NCBI GenBank assembly: GCA_001692895.1
Contig: KV748177.1
Span: forward strand, 2,356,001-2,420,000
From: Cenococcum geophilum 1.58
Taxonomy: Eukaryota; Ascomycota; Dothideomycetes; Gloniales; Gloniaceae
DNA length: 64,000 bases
Direction of reading: 5' to 3'
Shown here: one piece after another, positions 46,650 through 57,995 of the stretch
Layout: every line of letters begins with the position of its first letter
Numbering within the stretch: the first letter of the stretch is position 1
Notes under the pieces: generated by a model
Told to the model about the DNA's origin: nothing
The model's database searches: none
The model's input: the letters and a program-made list of their open reading frames with translations, nothing else
Position numbers and translations under genes: made by a program

Positions 46650-49245
46650 ATACCCGCCTGTAATACTTTGGAGGTAGGCTGTTTAGACCTTTTAAAGTAG
46701 TTTAAGGAGTAATTTAGGGGGGCCCTTCTTAGTTTCTCCAATGGCCTAAACACTAGATCTATATGTTATGGTTAGCCGGATAACTACTATATATAGTAGG
46801 CGTGACCTCTAAAAGCATAGACCCTATATGGAATTAATAATCCTAAATAAAGCAATGAACTGTACTTAGCCTTTATGGGCCGCTTGCGCCGCATATACGC
46901 TCTACCGGAGCTTACTGTCTACCTATACTCCTAATACCCTTAGGCCCTAAACTGGTTAACCCCTAAAGCCTTAGATGCGAATTGTATGCTAGAGATCTAC
47001 AGATTGGTTATGTTTTCTTATAAAATAGATTAGCTAGTATTTCTCTAATAAGAATTAGACTTTATAACATTTTGCCTATTCTATATAAATGTTATAGGCT
47101 TTCTTTAGTGTTCTGTAATTCTTTGCGGCTATTAGCCCGTATATAATTAGGTTTATATTGTTAATAAAGCCTATTCCCTAGGTCGCCCCTTCCTTAAAGG
47201 AGTTAAGTAGGTTGCTTATAAAGAAAAGGAAGAGTATAGGCGAGAGGGGTAATCCTTATAGTATTCCTGTTGTAACTGCGATAGGGGGGCTTTAGTATCC
47301 GCTAAAGACTAGTAATATTTCTTTCTAGCCTATAAACCCTTAGATAAATTGTATAATCCATTTTAAGAAGCCCTTTGCCCTAAGGATATATAGGAGACGC
47401 TTGTGGGGTATATTATCGTAGGCACTACTAATATCTAGGCTAAGTATTAATACTATAAAGTCCTTTCGCATCGCCTATGTAGATTTAATGGTAGCAGTAA
47501 GTAGTGTAAGTGCTAATAGTGTTAAGCGGTTCTTTCTTGCCCCTATTTAGCTTTATAGTAGTAGGGCGTGTTCCTCTGCCGTATCTGCTATGCGTTTCGC
47601 TATTACCCTTTTTAAGATCTTACTAAGGGTGTTTTCTAAGGTAATAGGGCGGTAGCTTTCTAGGATTAAGTAATCTGCTTTACCTTCTTTTCGTAGGATA
47701 ACCGTCGTTATAGATCTTCCAAATCGTAGGTAGTAGCCTATAGTAAAGCATGCTCTGGCTATATCTATAAGCCAAGGTACTATAAGTGGCCTATAGGTTT
47801 TTAGGGCCTTATTTAGAATCCTATCTGGTCCTAGTGCTATATTATTTAAAAGGCGGCTAATAGTTCTAGCCATTTTCTCTATTATTATATCGCTGTTAAC
47901 CCNCAGGCNAGTNACCNGTGTTTNNCCCGTGATNTTACTAAGGTCTACTANAGCNNGTTNGGGGAAGAACCTTTCTATAAGGATCTTTGCCTTCTTATCG
48001 TTGTTGTTTATAGCCTATGATTCTCCTACTCTTTGTAGGGGTGGTAGGTGTAGGTCTTCTGCTAGGCGCCCTACCTTTTTCTTTGCCTATTTCGCTATAG
48101 CCTAAAGGCCCTTATTATAGGGGAGGCTTAGGTTAAAAGTATACTTATTTATAAACCGTCTCCAGTTATTCCTTACTTCTTTTTTTAGGGTATTCTTTAG
48201 CTGGTTTCTTATGTCTTTATATTGTCTCTCATCTTTAGGGTTGTGGCTACTTGTATATTTCCTTCTTACTTATCATTGGCTGGCAACCAGAACTGCGCAT
48301 TGTATAGACCATGCGTGTCGCGTATAGGGGCCCAGTTTTAAGATCGGGCAGTACTCTTCTAGCCCATTTTTAATCGCTACCTAAATCCTTTCTAGTCTTT
48401 AGTCAATTTCCTCGGGGGTAGCCAATAAGCCTCGCTTGTTTGGTATTAGGTGGATTTCTTCTAGGTCTTAGAGTTGTTATTTAACTGCATTAAGGAAACT
48501 GTCTATCTTAAGCTTCCTTATTACGTATCTTTTTCTATTTAATTACGCTTTGGTATCTAGGTCTAGCTATATCTAGATAGGGATATAGTCTAGGGTAAGT
48601 GCCTATTTTTCTTTGGGGTTGCACCTTTTAAGTCTCTGGTATAGGCCTTTGTCTATAAATATGAGGTTAATTNTACTTCTAGCGGTGCCTTATTGCCATG
48701 TAATTACTTCTAGGGGGGTAGCTAGCTTAAGGCCCTAGATATCTATAGCTCTTAGTAGGCACTCTAACTATTAATCTGCAGTAACATGGATACCCCCCCA
48801 CCACAGGTAGTGGAGGTTTATATCTCCTAATAGGATAGACTCTATACCTTTGGTTTCTAGTAAGCTTATTACCGATATAATATTCTCTGTTTATAGGACC
48901 CCTTTAACCCTAGGGTTATATATATTAATAATTTGTACCGGTCCCCTATATGTTTAAATTATTATAACTGCAATATTTAGGTTAACTGCCTACTATGACC
49001 ATAAGGATAGGCTAATAGCCTTACTAATTATAAAGCACACGCGTGTGGCTGCTTTTGGTTCGTATAGGAGCTGGAATCCTTGGGGGTAGTATATTGATTA
49101 TATAAAGGTATTATAATACGGCTCTTGTATAGCAAGGATATAGTGTTTCTTTGGGTCTAGACTGTCTAGTAGGGGCCTTGCGAGGCGGTGGTTTGTGTTG
49201 CCGCAGTTGTACTGTATAATAGATAGGTGGCGGACCCCCGGCAAG
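46650..49245 (-). pseudogene. LINE endonuclease and reverse transcriptase ORF (degraded)
   Basis: Minus strand. The AP-endonuclease start reads IQYNCGNTNHRLARPLLDSL, then HYILAIQEPYYN (about 49090-49215), then IINIYNPRVKGVL (about 48895-48935) and LLGDINLHYLWWGG (about 48795-48840). RT begins in a 106-codon open stretch at 47553-47873 with LNNIALGPDRILNKALK and SYRPITLENTLSKILKRVIA. It continues with LDISSAYDNIPHKRLLYIL (about 47390-47450) and GFINNINLIIYG (about 47137-47172), where both catalytic Asp codons are Asn (47157-47162). These motifs are those of the Tad1/I-type clade. Stops break the frame at several places. Unresolved bases fall at 47903-47960. Confidence 0.87.
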
Positions 49246-49590
49246 GGTCCTTTAACTCTCCTTCGTTCCTCGCTTCTTCTATTTCCACTTTCTCTAGGAT
49301 ATTCGGAGCTTCTATCTCTTGTGTCTGCACCCTAGTTACTACTTATTTTGTATAGAGCTTTCCATTCCCGTATCTTATGTTCCTGTTAGCGCTTCTATGT
49401 CTAAATCTATTATTATTACCGGTTCTTCCCCTATTCTTACTGGTTGGCTATATGCCCTTTGTGGGTCGGCTGCGAATGTTATATTTACCGCATTGAGTCT
49501 AATTCTTGATTGTCCTGGTCTTGAGCCTACTGTCGCTGTCCATAGGGGTCTTCCTACGGGGCGTCCTCTCCCTTGTGTCCCCTGTGACCC
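49246..49590 (-). pseudogene. 5' remnant of the LINE, possibly the end of ORF1
   Basis: On the minus strand this stretch is open for about 85 codons, including TVGSRPGQSRIRLNAVNITF and ADPQRAYSQPVRIGEEPV. It is rich in Gly, Arg and Pro and lies just before the endonuclease ORF, where the end of ORF1 is expected. It has no cysteine motif. A plus-strand frame here (49319-49609) is also open, but no family recognises it by eye and it lies antisense to the LINE. Confidence 0.45.
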
Positions 49591-49605
49591 TAAGCTCCTT
49601 AATTA

Positions 49606-50640
49606 CTAAGGGCCTATATATAGGGGTTACTGTATATAGGCCGAGCATTCGCTAAACCTATAGTAGGACTAGCCGCACGGCTAGCTACTAAATTAGCGGT
49701 AGGCTATATAGGTGGTACTATAGGGGTTGCTAATTATACTAGGGCATTACGGGCCGTTTTTATATTGCTTATAGTCTAATTTAAAGGGTTTCTGGCTTTA
49801 TACTATTTGGGGTGTACCTTAATTTAATAAAGGCCTTAGTTAATAGCTAAGCACTAGTCCGTAAGTTCCTTTAGCGTCTATATAGTAGTAAAAACTAGTA
49901 GTATAGCTTACTATAAGTCTAGGGTAAGCTTATTAAATAGGTCCGGCATTAAATCTTCCTAGGGAATTTAAGCCTAGCCTACTAGGTGTAAAAAGCGGGT
50001 CTAAAAGGCCAAAAAGGTCTCCGTTATTTTTATATTTAGGCTTTTATAATTAAGTTAAGCGTTTTATACTTTAAAGGGGTCCTTATAAATAGAAGATAGG
50101 TATATAATTATTTCTTTTCTAGAGAAGAAGGGATCTACTAAGTCCTGTGTATATCGCGGACGTAAGTACATCTATACGTCCCTACTAGTACGGCCGAAGA
50201 CGTAGGCCATTTTAGCCCAAGTAGTAGGGAAGTAGTCCGTATTAACTTCGAGCTTATCCTATAATTAAAGCTTCCAATTATTAAATATAGGGTTGGTTCC
50301 ATCTATAAGCAATAGGGGGTCCGTAACCTTCGCGGACCGTAATAATGCTAATACTATACATTAGGCTAGGGCCTTAAGGACTATAGTAAGTCTCTAGGTA
50401 TTTAATAACTCTTCATTAGGTATAAGGGGTTCTCTAGCTTTAAGCAGCTCTTAAAGTCGTTTAATTTTAGCATTAGCTGCTATAAGCTCTATCTAGAAGT
50501 TTAAGTTAGTTGCTGTTTTACTATTAGAGGTATTTAAGGGTCCTATAGCTACTTTACCGGCCGCTGTAGTTCTTAGTATGGTAATATAGTTATTGGGGTA
50601 ACTTTTAGTAGAATTTTATAGGGGTCCTAGTCTATGCGTG
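49606..50640 (-). pseudogene. Element C gag (RIP-degraded)
   Basis: Minus strand. The Gypsy gag (retrotrans_gag type) reads IDGTNPIFNNWKLQL-like sequence, then DKLEVNTDYFPTTWAKMAYV (about 50190-50250), then RYTQDLVDPFFSREEIIIYL, ETFLAFQTRFLHLVG (about 49985-50025) and LMPDLFNKLTLDL (about 49915-49950). The lengths and order are typical. Some Q codons are now stops. The LINE separates it from its own zinc knuckle. Confidence 0.8.
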
Positions 50641-51046
50641 TTCTATAGGTCTTATTATTCTTTTTTATTCTTTAAGTTCTGGTAATAGTCTTTAGGTCTA
50701 TTTCTGTGTTTTATTCTTATTTATAGTTTATAGATATTTTTTAAGTTCCTTCTTAGGAAGAAGAGTAGACGAGCTTTAGATAATGTTAGCGACTTAGTTA
50801 ATTAAGGTATATAAGACTAAACTACTAAAGCTATTAGCTAAAGAAATTATAAGAATAGGCCTTCTTGCCGTTTCTACTTTATAGGAGCCTATAACTACTA
50901 TTCCTAAACTAGATCTTAAAGGTATTAACCTTCTAGATAAGTTAATATTCGCCACTTAGTATACTAGTAAGCCTATTAGCGGCAATGTAAGTATTAAATC
51001 TAATAACCTTTTTAATTAAAATAAGGGTAGTAAGGGCTCTGCTTAC
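50641..51046 (-). other. Leader of element C
   Basis: AT-rich sequence between the gag region and the LTR. No start codon or primer binding site can be supported. Confidence 0.5.
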
Positions 51047-51227
51047 TGTCACAGCGACTTAGTCAATCGAGGCACGAGCGCCGTAGAACGTATGCAAGCC
51101 TGTACAATTGGTAGTCTATTGACCCGGATATCAAGATAAGGAGTAGAAGGTGGAAAAGGACACGTCTATATACATTTGCCAAGGCTCAAGCGAGCCCCCT
51201 GACTAGATCCGTTACGGAGCCGTAACA
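51047..51227 (-). repeat. 5' LTR of element C
   Basis: On the minus strand it starts TGTTACGGCTCCGTAACGG and ends CGCTGTGACA (181 bp). The outer end is a palindrome: arms GTTACGG and CCGTAAC at 51211-51226. It keeps many CpG and CpA sites and looks less mutated than the LTRs of A or B. Its partner LTR is absent from the window, so the limits rest on the TG/CA ends alone. Confidence 0.65.
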
Positions 51228-52408
51228 CTTACTATATCTTAATTAATTAGATTAATATAAAGTCTAGTAGATATAGATCTGGGTAGAACCTATTAATTTA
51301 AATATTTTTCCTACTTTTTAGTATTAGTATATTTAAGAAGCTCACAGTTAATATAAACCTATATACTACGTCTTAAAAAGCTAGTAAATATTGTTAATTA
51401 GGATAATATATATTAGGTAAAACCCAAGTAAATAGTTATATAGCTGTAAGGTATAGGTAACTTAGGGGTAACCTAGGGGTAACTCGCTTATAAGGTATAT
51501 AGGCTATATATACCTAAGGAAAACCCTTCTTTACCTTATATACAGACTCCTCCTTTTTCCTTAAGGATTTATCTATCTATATAATATACCCTATTATTCT
51601 ATTATTAGACTCCCTATCTATATCCTTATTTTATAATATACTAGTAAATAATTATAGATATAGAAGAAGACCTCTATTAGCAAATTAATAATTTAGATAT
51701 AACTTATTATTTATATAGGCGTCTTTAAAGTCACCTAGGTAAAAGCTTTAGGCTAAAAAAGATAAAAGTAACTTAAGCGCTTCTTTTATATCTTACTACC
51801 TCTACTAAAGGGCGCTAAACGTTAGGTTTTTAAGAAGGCTAAGCCGTTAATAACTTCCTTAAGTAAGGCGTTTAGGAATTATATTATACCTATATCTATA
51901 GTTAGCTTTAATAAGATAATAGTAAGGTTTATTAAATAATCTATAGCTGTAATTAAATTGCTTAGTAAGCTAGTACCTAAAGGCTTTAAGATATTATGCA
52001 TTTATTAATATAGGTATTAATATAGCTTTATATTTACCTTACTTAGTTACTTCTTTAGACTTCCTTCCTAAATAAATTGTTAAGATATTATCCTCTTAAA
52101 GACCTTTAAGTATATCCTCTATCTTACCTAATAGCTTCCTTTTTAGGCTTATTAATTTTACTTGTTTTTTAATAACTACTTAACAAATATTCCGTTACTC
52201 TAAGTGCTTTAATAATTTAGAATCACTATAGCTAGCACGGGTTAATTAAACTTAAAGGACTATCTAAAGGTATATAAAAGAGCTAATAAAAGAAAGGAAA
52301 GGCTGACGTTTAACTTTATTATAGAAATAGTTATTAGCGTAGTTAATTTAGTACTTTTAATAGTATAGTAAAATAAGAATTTAGTACAGTTTTTAATAAT
52401 AGCTCACT
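51228..52408. other. Unassigned AT-rich repeat-like DNA
   Basis: Strongly TpA-rich. A plus-strand stretch at about 51660-51850 can be read with restored stops as EEDLY-QINNLDITYYLYRRL and SHLGKSFRLKKIKVT. This suggests a decayed gene, but I recognise no family. Confidence 0.4.
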
Positions 52409-53910
52409 TATAATACGCATCTACTAAACTAGCTCCTCTATATACTCTAGTTAGATCTATAAAATAATAAAATAATTAATAATAATATATCTAGATCTGC
52501 TAAAGTTGCTTTACGTTTTCTATAACCCTTAGTAGTTAAAGGTATCTTTCCAAATAAAGCTATAGGCTTATCTATAGATGGGAAAACTAAAATATATTAG
52601 CAATAGTTTATACTATTATAAATTCTAGCCTTTTTTACTACCTTACTAATAGGGTATATAACTTACAGTTCCTCCTTAGTATAAATAGCTCTATAAAGTG
52701 TTCGCTAAGCCGCTAAAATAGGTTAGATTTAGGATATAATATAGATATATAGATAAACATACTATCCAAATTATCTAATTCCGATTCTTTTCGGCCCCTA
52801 GGCTTTACGCTCCTAATTATATAGCCTATGCCTTTTCTTATTTTAAGGTTAAAAGGAAATTACAATATAGATGTATCTAGGTTCTTATTAGGAAATATAA
52901 CTTAATATACTTAATTAATCCTCTATAACTATTGCGAATTTTATTTCCTAAGTGTAAATAATATACTTGGTATTTAAATCCTATTATAGTTAGATTTAGG
53001 ATAAAATAAGAATATATAGCACTTATAACTTATAGTCTTCTTAATAGCATAATTCTATTTATAGAAAAGCTTATCTAGTAAAATAGAGATAAGGAAATAT
53101 TCGCTACGGGGCTATATTTAGGTTAGATCGTAGATATAAGCTAGATATATACTAGATATTACCTTAATATAGAAAAACGAAATCCATCCTAGGCGCTTAT
53201 TAAGTCTAAGATACTATACCTTAATATATAGAGCGGAGGTGTTAAAAATGCGCCTCTTTATACTATTTAGTTAAGGAGTAGTATCGCAAGTGCTAAAATC
53301 CTTGCCCTTACTACTATCTAAGTCTAAATTAGGATGTAGTCTAAAAGCCACTATCTTATTCGCCGGAGTGCTATATATAGCTATTATAGTAGTATTTAGA
53401 TCTTAATAAAGCTGCTAGAGCTACTAAAAACTTCGTTAATAATCTATTAAGGTTAGATTATAGATATAAGATAGTTTTATCTAAAATATAACATATATCT
53501 TACACTACCTCTATCCTAGTAAAAGCATTCTCCTACCTATTTTTAAGAAAGTCCTTATACTATATCCTAATTAGATCTATATTATAGCCATAAGAAGTTA
53601 CTATACCTTATTATAAAACTGCATATTTAGGCTATTAATCTATGTCTATTCCTATATTAAATTATAAATATAACCTAAATATATACTTGCGCTACTTATA
53701 TAAGAGTTATTACGGTTATTCCCTAAAGGCTAGTAGGGATTTAGCGGCAACTAATATAGTCTAGTTAAATTAGAATTAAAATATTAATAAATACCTTATC
53801 TGCTTTAGATTGCTAGTTCTCTAAAGTTTATAGCTATATTAAAACCTTAATATAACTTTAATATAACCTTAGTATAACCTCCCAAAACTTACCTTATCTA
53901 TATTATTACT
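52409..53910. repeat. Dispersed repeat R1, left copy
   Basis: Starts at ATAATACGCATCTACTAAAC and is colinear with 62546-64000 over about 1.45 kb in the same orientation, with transition-type differences and a few small indels. Shared landmarks: CTTTACGTTTTCTATAACCC (52508) versus CTTTGCGTTTTCTATGACC (62643), and GCTATATTTAGGTTA (53110 and 63247). The internal word GTTAGATYRTAGATATAA recurs. No protein family is recognised. On the minus strand, the right copy has MAKGHRKRKVILADLG (about 62625-62673), a possible coding start. Confidence 0.8.
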
Positions 53911-55029
53911 TAGCTCTTTTAAAATCGTAAAAAATAGCATAGAGTATTTAATTAAAACTCCTAAATAGCTTTATTAATATTATAATTAAAACATAATCGT
54001 ATTATTAACTCTAAACGTTATTTAATAAGAGTTAAATTGTGTACTAAGTAAGGCTATATTAGCATTAGACTATTAATACTAGTTAAGGTTTTACTGCCTT
54101 GGCGGGCATTAACGGAGCCTTTAGCGATACTAGCTAAGCTATATACTTATATCTTATTAAAATAACTAAGACCTTTAAAAGGCCTTTAAGATCTTAGCAC
54201 CCTAATAAAATGCTAATATAAATAAATATTTATTTATTATTGGGAACCCTAATACTTATAGCTAGAGTAAAAAACCTACTAATTTTAATTTAGCTTATAG
54301 AAGCCTTAAAACATCCTATTAAAGAAGCCTTAAATTACTTCCTTTTAATAAACCAAATAATGTTAGAAGGAATAAGATCTAACTATAGAGAACATAGGCC
54401 CTATATAGGCCTATATAGTAGCAATTAAATAAAGGGAGTCTACTTATATAAGTAGGAAACGCGTGGAGACGTATATAGAGGACTCTTCTAGAACTATTAT
54501 CACCTTTACTACTATATAAGGTATGAGAGCTTAAGTATATTATTAAATACATTTATATATAAGGATAGGGTACTATTATATAATACTATAAAAGCACTTT
54601 ACTAGAAAAATAACCATATTATAAAAAATAATAGAGATATAAGTATATAATTACTTAAATTCTTCCTTTATAAAACAGATATATATAGGAAAGGTAAAGC
54701 AGTAAAAGACTGTATAAAGTATAGTAATAGGATTAATATAGTAGCAAATCCAAAAAACAATAAGGGAGAGGCCTAAAAGCTTAACAAGCTTCTTAGTCTT
54801 ATACTTTAAAAAGCTATATAGGTAGTAAGTAAAAGATTTAATATAGGTAGTAGAAGCTTACCAGAATTTCAATTAAACATAAGCATTATCCATTTTATTA
54901 AAGTTGAACTCAAAGGCCTTATATAGCAAGCACTTGGCATATAGGTATCTAGGATGTTACTAAAGGCGTTACTTATATCGCCTCCATTAAAGCGCATTAT
55001 AGAGGATATATATAGAGCGATTTAGTAGT
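53911..55029. other. AT-rich stretch left of the HET island
   Basis: No gene or repeat copy is recognised. Base composition changes sharply to ordinary at about 55,030. Confidence 0.5.
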
Positions 55030-55477
55030 TCATTTTGGGGTGTATACACGCGTTGTTATAAAAACTTTAATGGAGTTTGATAGACGATATATTACCAAGA
55101 AACTCGTGTTTGCAGTATTTGATTTGCCCCTAGGCTTGATTTGGAAGGGGGTGGCTCGTCAATCTCTAGCATCAATATGGTGCAAACCGTCCCTATTCTA
55201 CAAACTTATATTCTCATCCTGGCTAATATTGCCTAGCTCTTCAATGTGGATACCGGTAAATGAAATTACACAATCTACCCCTTTTAGCGCTTGTGAATTT
55301 GTGAATTTGCATTACTCATGGTATCAACCACAACCCTAACCCCCTTCCTGAATGTTTCCTTCTTGACTTAATGTCGAGTTTTCCAGTTAAGTGAAATATG
55401 GTCACTGGTTGAAAGCTTATTGCTTGGGTGGGCTTCTTGTACTCCCACACCGGGTGACATCGGTGGTTATTATTAGC
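55030..55477. other. 3' flank of the HET gene
   Basis: Ordinary base composition, with no RIP-like stop pattern. A 99-codon plus-strand frame (55040-55339) has no recognisable domain and no supporting context, so I do not call it a gene. Transcription termination of the HET gene probably falls here. Confidence 0.45.
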
Positions 55478-57629
55478 CTATATCAGAACCAAAAACTGTT
55501 TGGTGCGGCCATACATGGACGTTGCATCCTCTACATGCCCTACGCCAACTCTTCGAAAGACAACTCCTGCCTTCCGCTGATTTGCTACCTCCGAGACTAA
55601 TAGGGCGTAATATATAGGTGCTGACATTTGGGGTGGCCTGGGGCAGCCCACCGAACATAGAGCAAGAGAAGCCAGAAGCGGATAGGCTGGTCATTGGCAA
55701 GATCGTACGCAAAGGACCCCTCAATCATTGTCCTACTTTCGTCGGAAACATTCACAACGTTCCGGTGCCCAACTTCCATACAGAGGTCACATTTCATTGG
55801 TCCTTTCGTCCGCGATGCACAAGAGCCAACGAATGTCGAGGCGCGAACTATCGATGCGGAGAGCAACAGAGCCTTCCCTGGCGGCAGTCCAACTGGGCGA
55901 TATACTTGCACTTTCAGGACTTGTAGATCGGTATCTTCCGGGTGAAAGAGAAGAGCAAGAGTTGTTCCTTGTACCATATCAATAAACTCTACGGGTCCAT
56001 CCAGTGCAGCCCAGGACCACGAAGATGCTCGGTATGAAGATGGCTTCTGCAAGCGGCTTTCTTTTGCTGCTCGCCATAGAAGACTGGAAGCGAAGGAGTA
56101 AGAGGAGAGTGGCGTAGTTAACCAATGCCCCTCATGATATTCGTCGCCAGTGAGCTTCTGCAGCTCCGTCGACAATGAAAGAAGAGCCGGAAGTTTGTCG
56201 CTCGGCTTAGTGAGACCGCATCGCGTGTAGAATTGGACAGTGGTTGCCCAAATACTAAAAAAATCTCTTTTCGTGAAAGGATCTTGAGGGGGATCGTGAG
56301 CTAGATGGGGCATGCGTTCCGGACCTAAAAAATCTCCAAGTATGCAGCAGAGGAGTGACCGTGTTGGAAGCAAGATGACATCGACGCTGATTCTGGCGTC
56401 CCTGCCGTCCTCCCCAACAAATATTTTGTCGCACTCCCAATAGGTCTGATCTGCAGCAAAATGAATAGTCCGTCGTGCGAAGATATGCTCTTGAAGCACC
56501 CATGCGCGGGCGTTGAGGGGTCCTTGGAACATACGGCGCACGGCATTCTCATCTGCTATTCCAAAGTACATATACCTGGATGCATCATGCTGCGGTTGGC
56601 AAGGAACTTGTACTAAATCTTGAGATTGGTACGGTCTAAAACAACCGCCCGCGCCGTCCATAGAGCCCGTTGCAGCAATGACACAATAGGCCCATTCATA
56701 AACGGATGCCATCCGACCAGCTTCCAGGAGCCAATCGCGTTCATCGTCCTGAATGATGCATAGTGAGTCTACCCATAAGAAGCGGATTCCAAGCCTTCGT
56801 GTTATACTTATAGCATCCTGTACCGTCTTTGAGAGGTTTGCAAGCAGTATACCATTCTTATGACCTTCTAAAGTGAGCGTAGTCGTCTGACTCTGGGAGA
56901 TACCGCCCCAGCAATGGCTGAGCGCGATGTACGGTGCTGATTCGCCATTGGCAATAACCAAATATACAGTCTCTCCCACATCTCCCACGTCGAGTATCCT
57001 GGTTGGAAGCTTGGAAGAACTTTGTACCTTTACACCGGAAATGGTATATCGGCACCTAGGATGGTTCTCATCGCATGTCGAGAGCCAGTTCTTAATGATT
57101 TGAATAGTTTTGTCCGATCCGGGACTCGAGATCGGACGATATAAAATATATCTAGATGCAAAACTATCTAATGATTGGGGAATCAGCTTGTTTTACAAAT
57201 TTGAATAAATGGATCTAGGATTCACAAACTTTCATCTGCGTAAAGCGTAATTTTTGCTGCATGCCTGCGCGACCTCGGGAAATACAGCCATACACCTTGG
57301 AGTTTACCCTCACCGTCTTCACAGTTGTAGACTTCCAGGTGATCTTCCACAGGATCCGGTTTGCTATCCAGTTGCTGATAGATGAGATGACAGACACGAC
57401 ATTGAGAATGATTCTCTCGGATTTGAGAAACGTCCAGAGTTATAGGCAGCTTTGAAGAGAGCGCTACAAGGTTTTCCGTCAATCCATTCGCTTCATCAAG
57501 GCCTAAGCCCAAGTGGCTTTCTCTTAGTGAAATGCTTGGGGACTTCAGAATAGCATCTAATGTTAATGCTGAACATGCAGCGCATGTCGGATTATGTAAG
57601 TTTGCGGTTTCTGCTTGCGCCTCTTCCAT
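55478..57629 (-). CDS. HET-domain protein (heterokaryon incompatibility type)
   Basis: HET-domain proteins act in fungal non-self recognition and can trigger cell death when incompatible partners fuse; the partner of this one is unknown. Favoured model: three exons, 57629-57230, 57167-55737 and 55620-55478, giving 657 aa. Exon 1 starts at ATG 57629 and has CAAC (16-19) and CRVC (77-80) pairs. Intron 1 (57168-57229, 62 nt) has GTTTGT, a GCTGAT branch site and TTAG; sliding it 4 nt is equally possible. Then come WLSTCDENHPRC (161-172), PTRILDVG (188-195) and the HET domain (about 213-361) with YIALSHCWGG, LWVDSLCIIQDD, and RAWVLQE (354-360). Intron 2 (55621-55736, GTAGGA to GTCAG) restores the usual family ending, GVVFRRVGVGH, which lies in another frame. 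Without intron 2 the frame stops at 55597 (656 aa) and lacks that ending. It has no RIP signature. Confidence 0.88.
55621..55736 (-). other. Candidate intron 2 of the HET gene
   Basis: 116 nt, GTAGGA to GTCAG. It joins ...VNVSDE to PIYYALLVSEV and restores FRRVG. If it is not spliced, the region reads through as IRFWLLLLY and stops at 55597. A frameshift mutation is the other explanation. Confidence 0.5.
57168..57229 (-). other. Intron 1 of the HET gene
   Basis: 62 nt. Donor GTTTGT, branch GCTGAT 12 nt before acceptor TTAG. It joins the exon 1 frame (ending ITLYADE) to NSFASRYILYRPI. An alternative GTGAAT/ATAG pair shifted by 4 nt also keeps the frame. Confidence 0.75.
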
Positions 57630-57864
57630 GACAAGTTTCCATACGTCGGTGTCGGCTCACTTGAAATGAATATCAGCGCCAGTAAAACATTGCAGTATAG
57701 GATGAAAGGTTATGGTTATAAAGGTGTGGCGGTGGTGGTATTCTGCATTTGGCACCGCAGAGATACTGTGCTTTGCAAAAGTATTGCGAAAATCCGATGA
57801 AGCGAGCCCCGCCACAACGCATCGAATTTAGGTGTTCTTGACTGCGCGCACGGGCCACAATTTA
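57630..57864 (-). promoter_or_regulatory. Upstream region of the HET gene
   Basis: About 235 bp of ordinary composition between the ATG and the candidate MITE. The ATG context is TTGTCATGG. No clear TATA box can be assigned. Confidence 0.4.
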
Positions 57865-57995
57865 TCCCTTAACCCGCTGATTCTGGCGCAACGATATCGA
57901 TAGGGATCCAGCTAATAAGAGGCTCTCATTTGTACATCTGATACCAGTGTTCATGCACGAGCTAGCTTGGCGTTGCGCCTTAACGGGTTAAGGCA
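57865..57995. mobile_element. Candidate 131-bp MITE with TA target duplication
   Basis: Terminal inverted repeats TCCCTTAACCCG (57865-57876) and CGGGTTAAGGCA (57984-57995; reversed TGCCTTAACCCG) differ at one of 12 bases. They are flanked by TA on both sides (57863-57864 and 57996-57997). Inside, GGCGCAACG (left, 57885-57893) pairs with CGTTGCGCC (right, 57971-57979), extending the symmetry. Size and TA flanks fit Tc1/mariner-derived MITEs. No second copy is visible in the window. Confidence 0.6.

Larger units (their letters stand above)
45500..49605 (-). mobile_element. Tad1-like non-LTR retrotransposon (LINE) inserted in element C
   Basis: The insert 45515-49590 (4.08 kb) is flanked by a perfect 15-bp duplication (TAAGCTCCTTAATTA at 45500-45514 and 49591-49605). 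On the minus strand its 3' end is an (ATT)n tail (45515-45533). The coding part holds an AP-type endonuclease and an RT. The 5' end is probably truncated, because little is left before the endonuclease. This region is GC-richer than its surroundings and may have been mutated less. Confidence 0.9.
42781..51227 (-). mobile_element. Gypsy element C, interrupted by a LINE and lacking its 3' end
   Basis: A minus-strand Ty3/Gypsy element. It has an LTR at 51047-51227, gag at about 49606-50640, zinc knuckle at about 45455-45499, protease at about 45195-45250, RT at about 43600-44400 and RNase H at about 43030-43400. No integrase follows, so it is truncated near 42.78 kb where D begins. The gag and the knuckle are separated by the LINE, which is flanked by a 15-bp duplication. 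The protein sequence is related to D. Confidence 0.85.

Noticed and set aside
55040..55339. 99-codon plus-strand frame beside the HET gene
   Set aside because: No domain and no partner exon. Frames of this length occur by chance in unmutated DNA, and other frames overlapping the HET gene are clear shadows.
55618..55985. Three plus-strand frames of 83-102 codons
   Set aside because: They lie antisense within the HET gene coding region and have no recognisable features.
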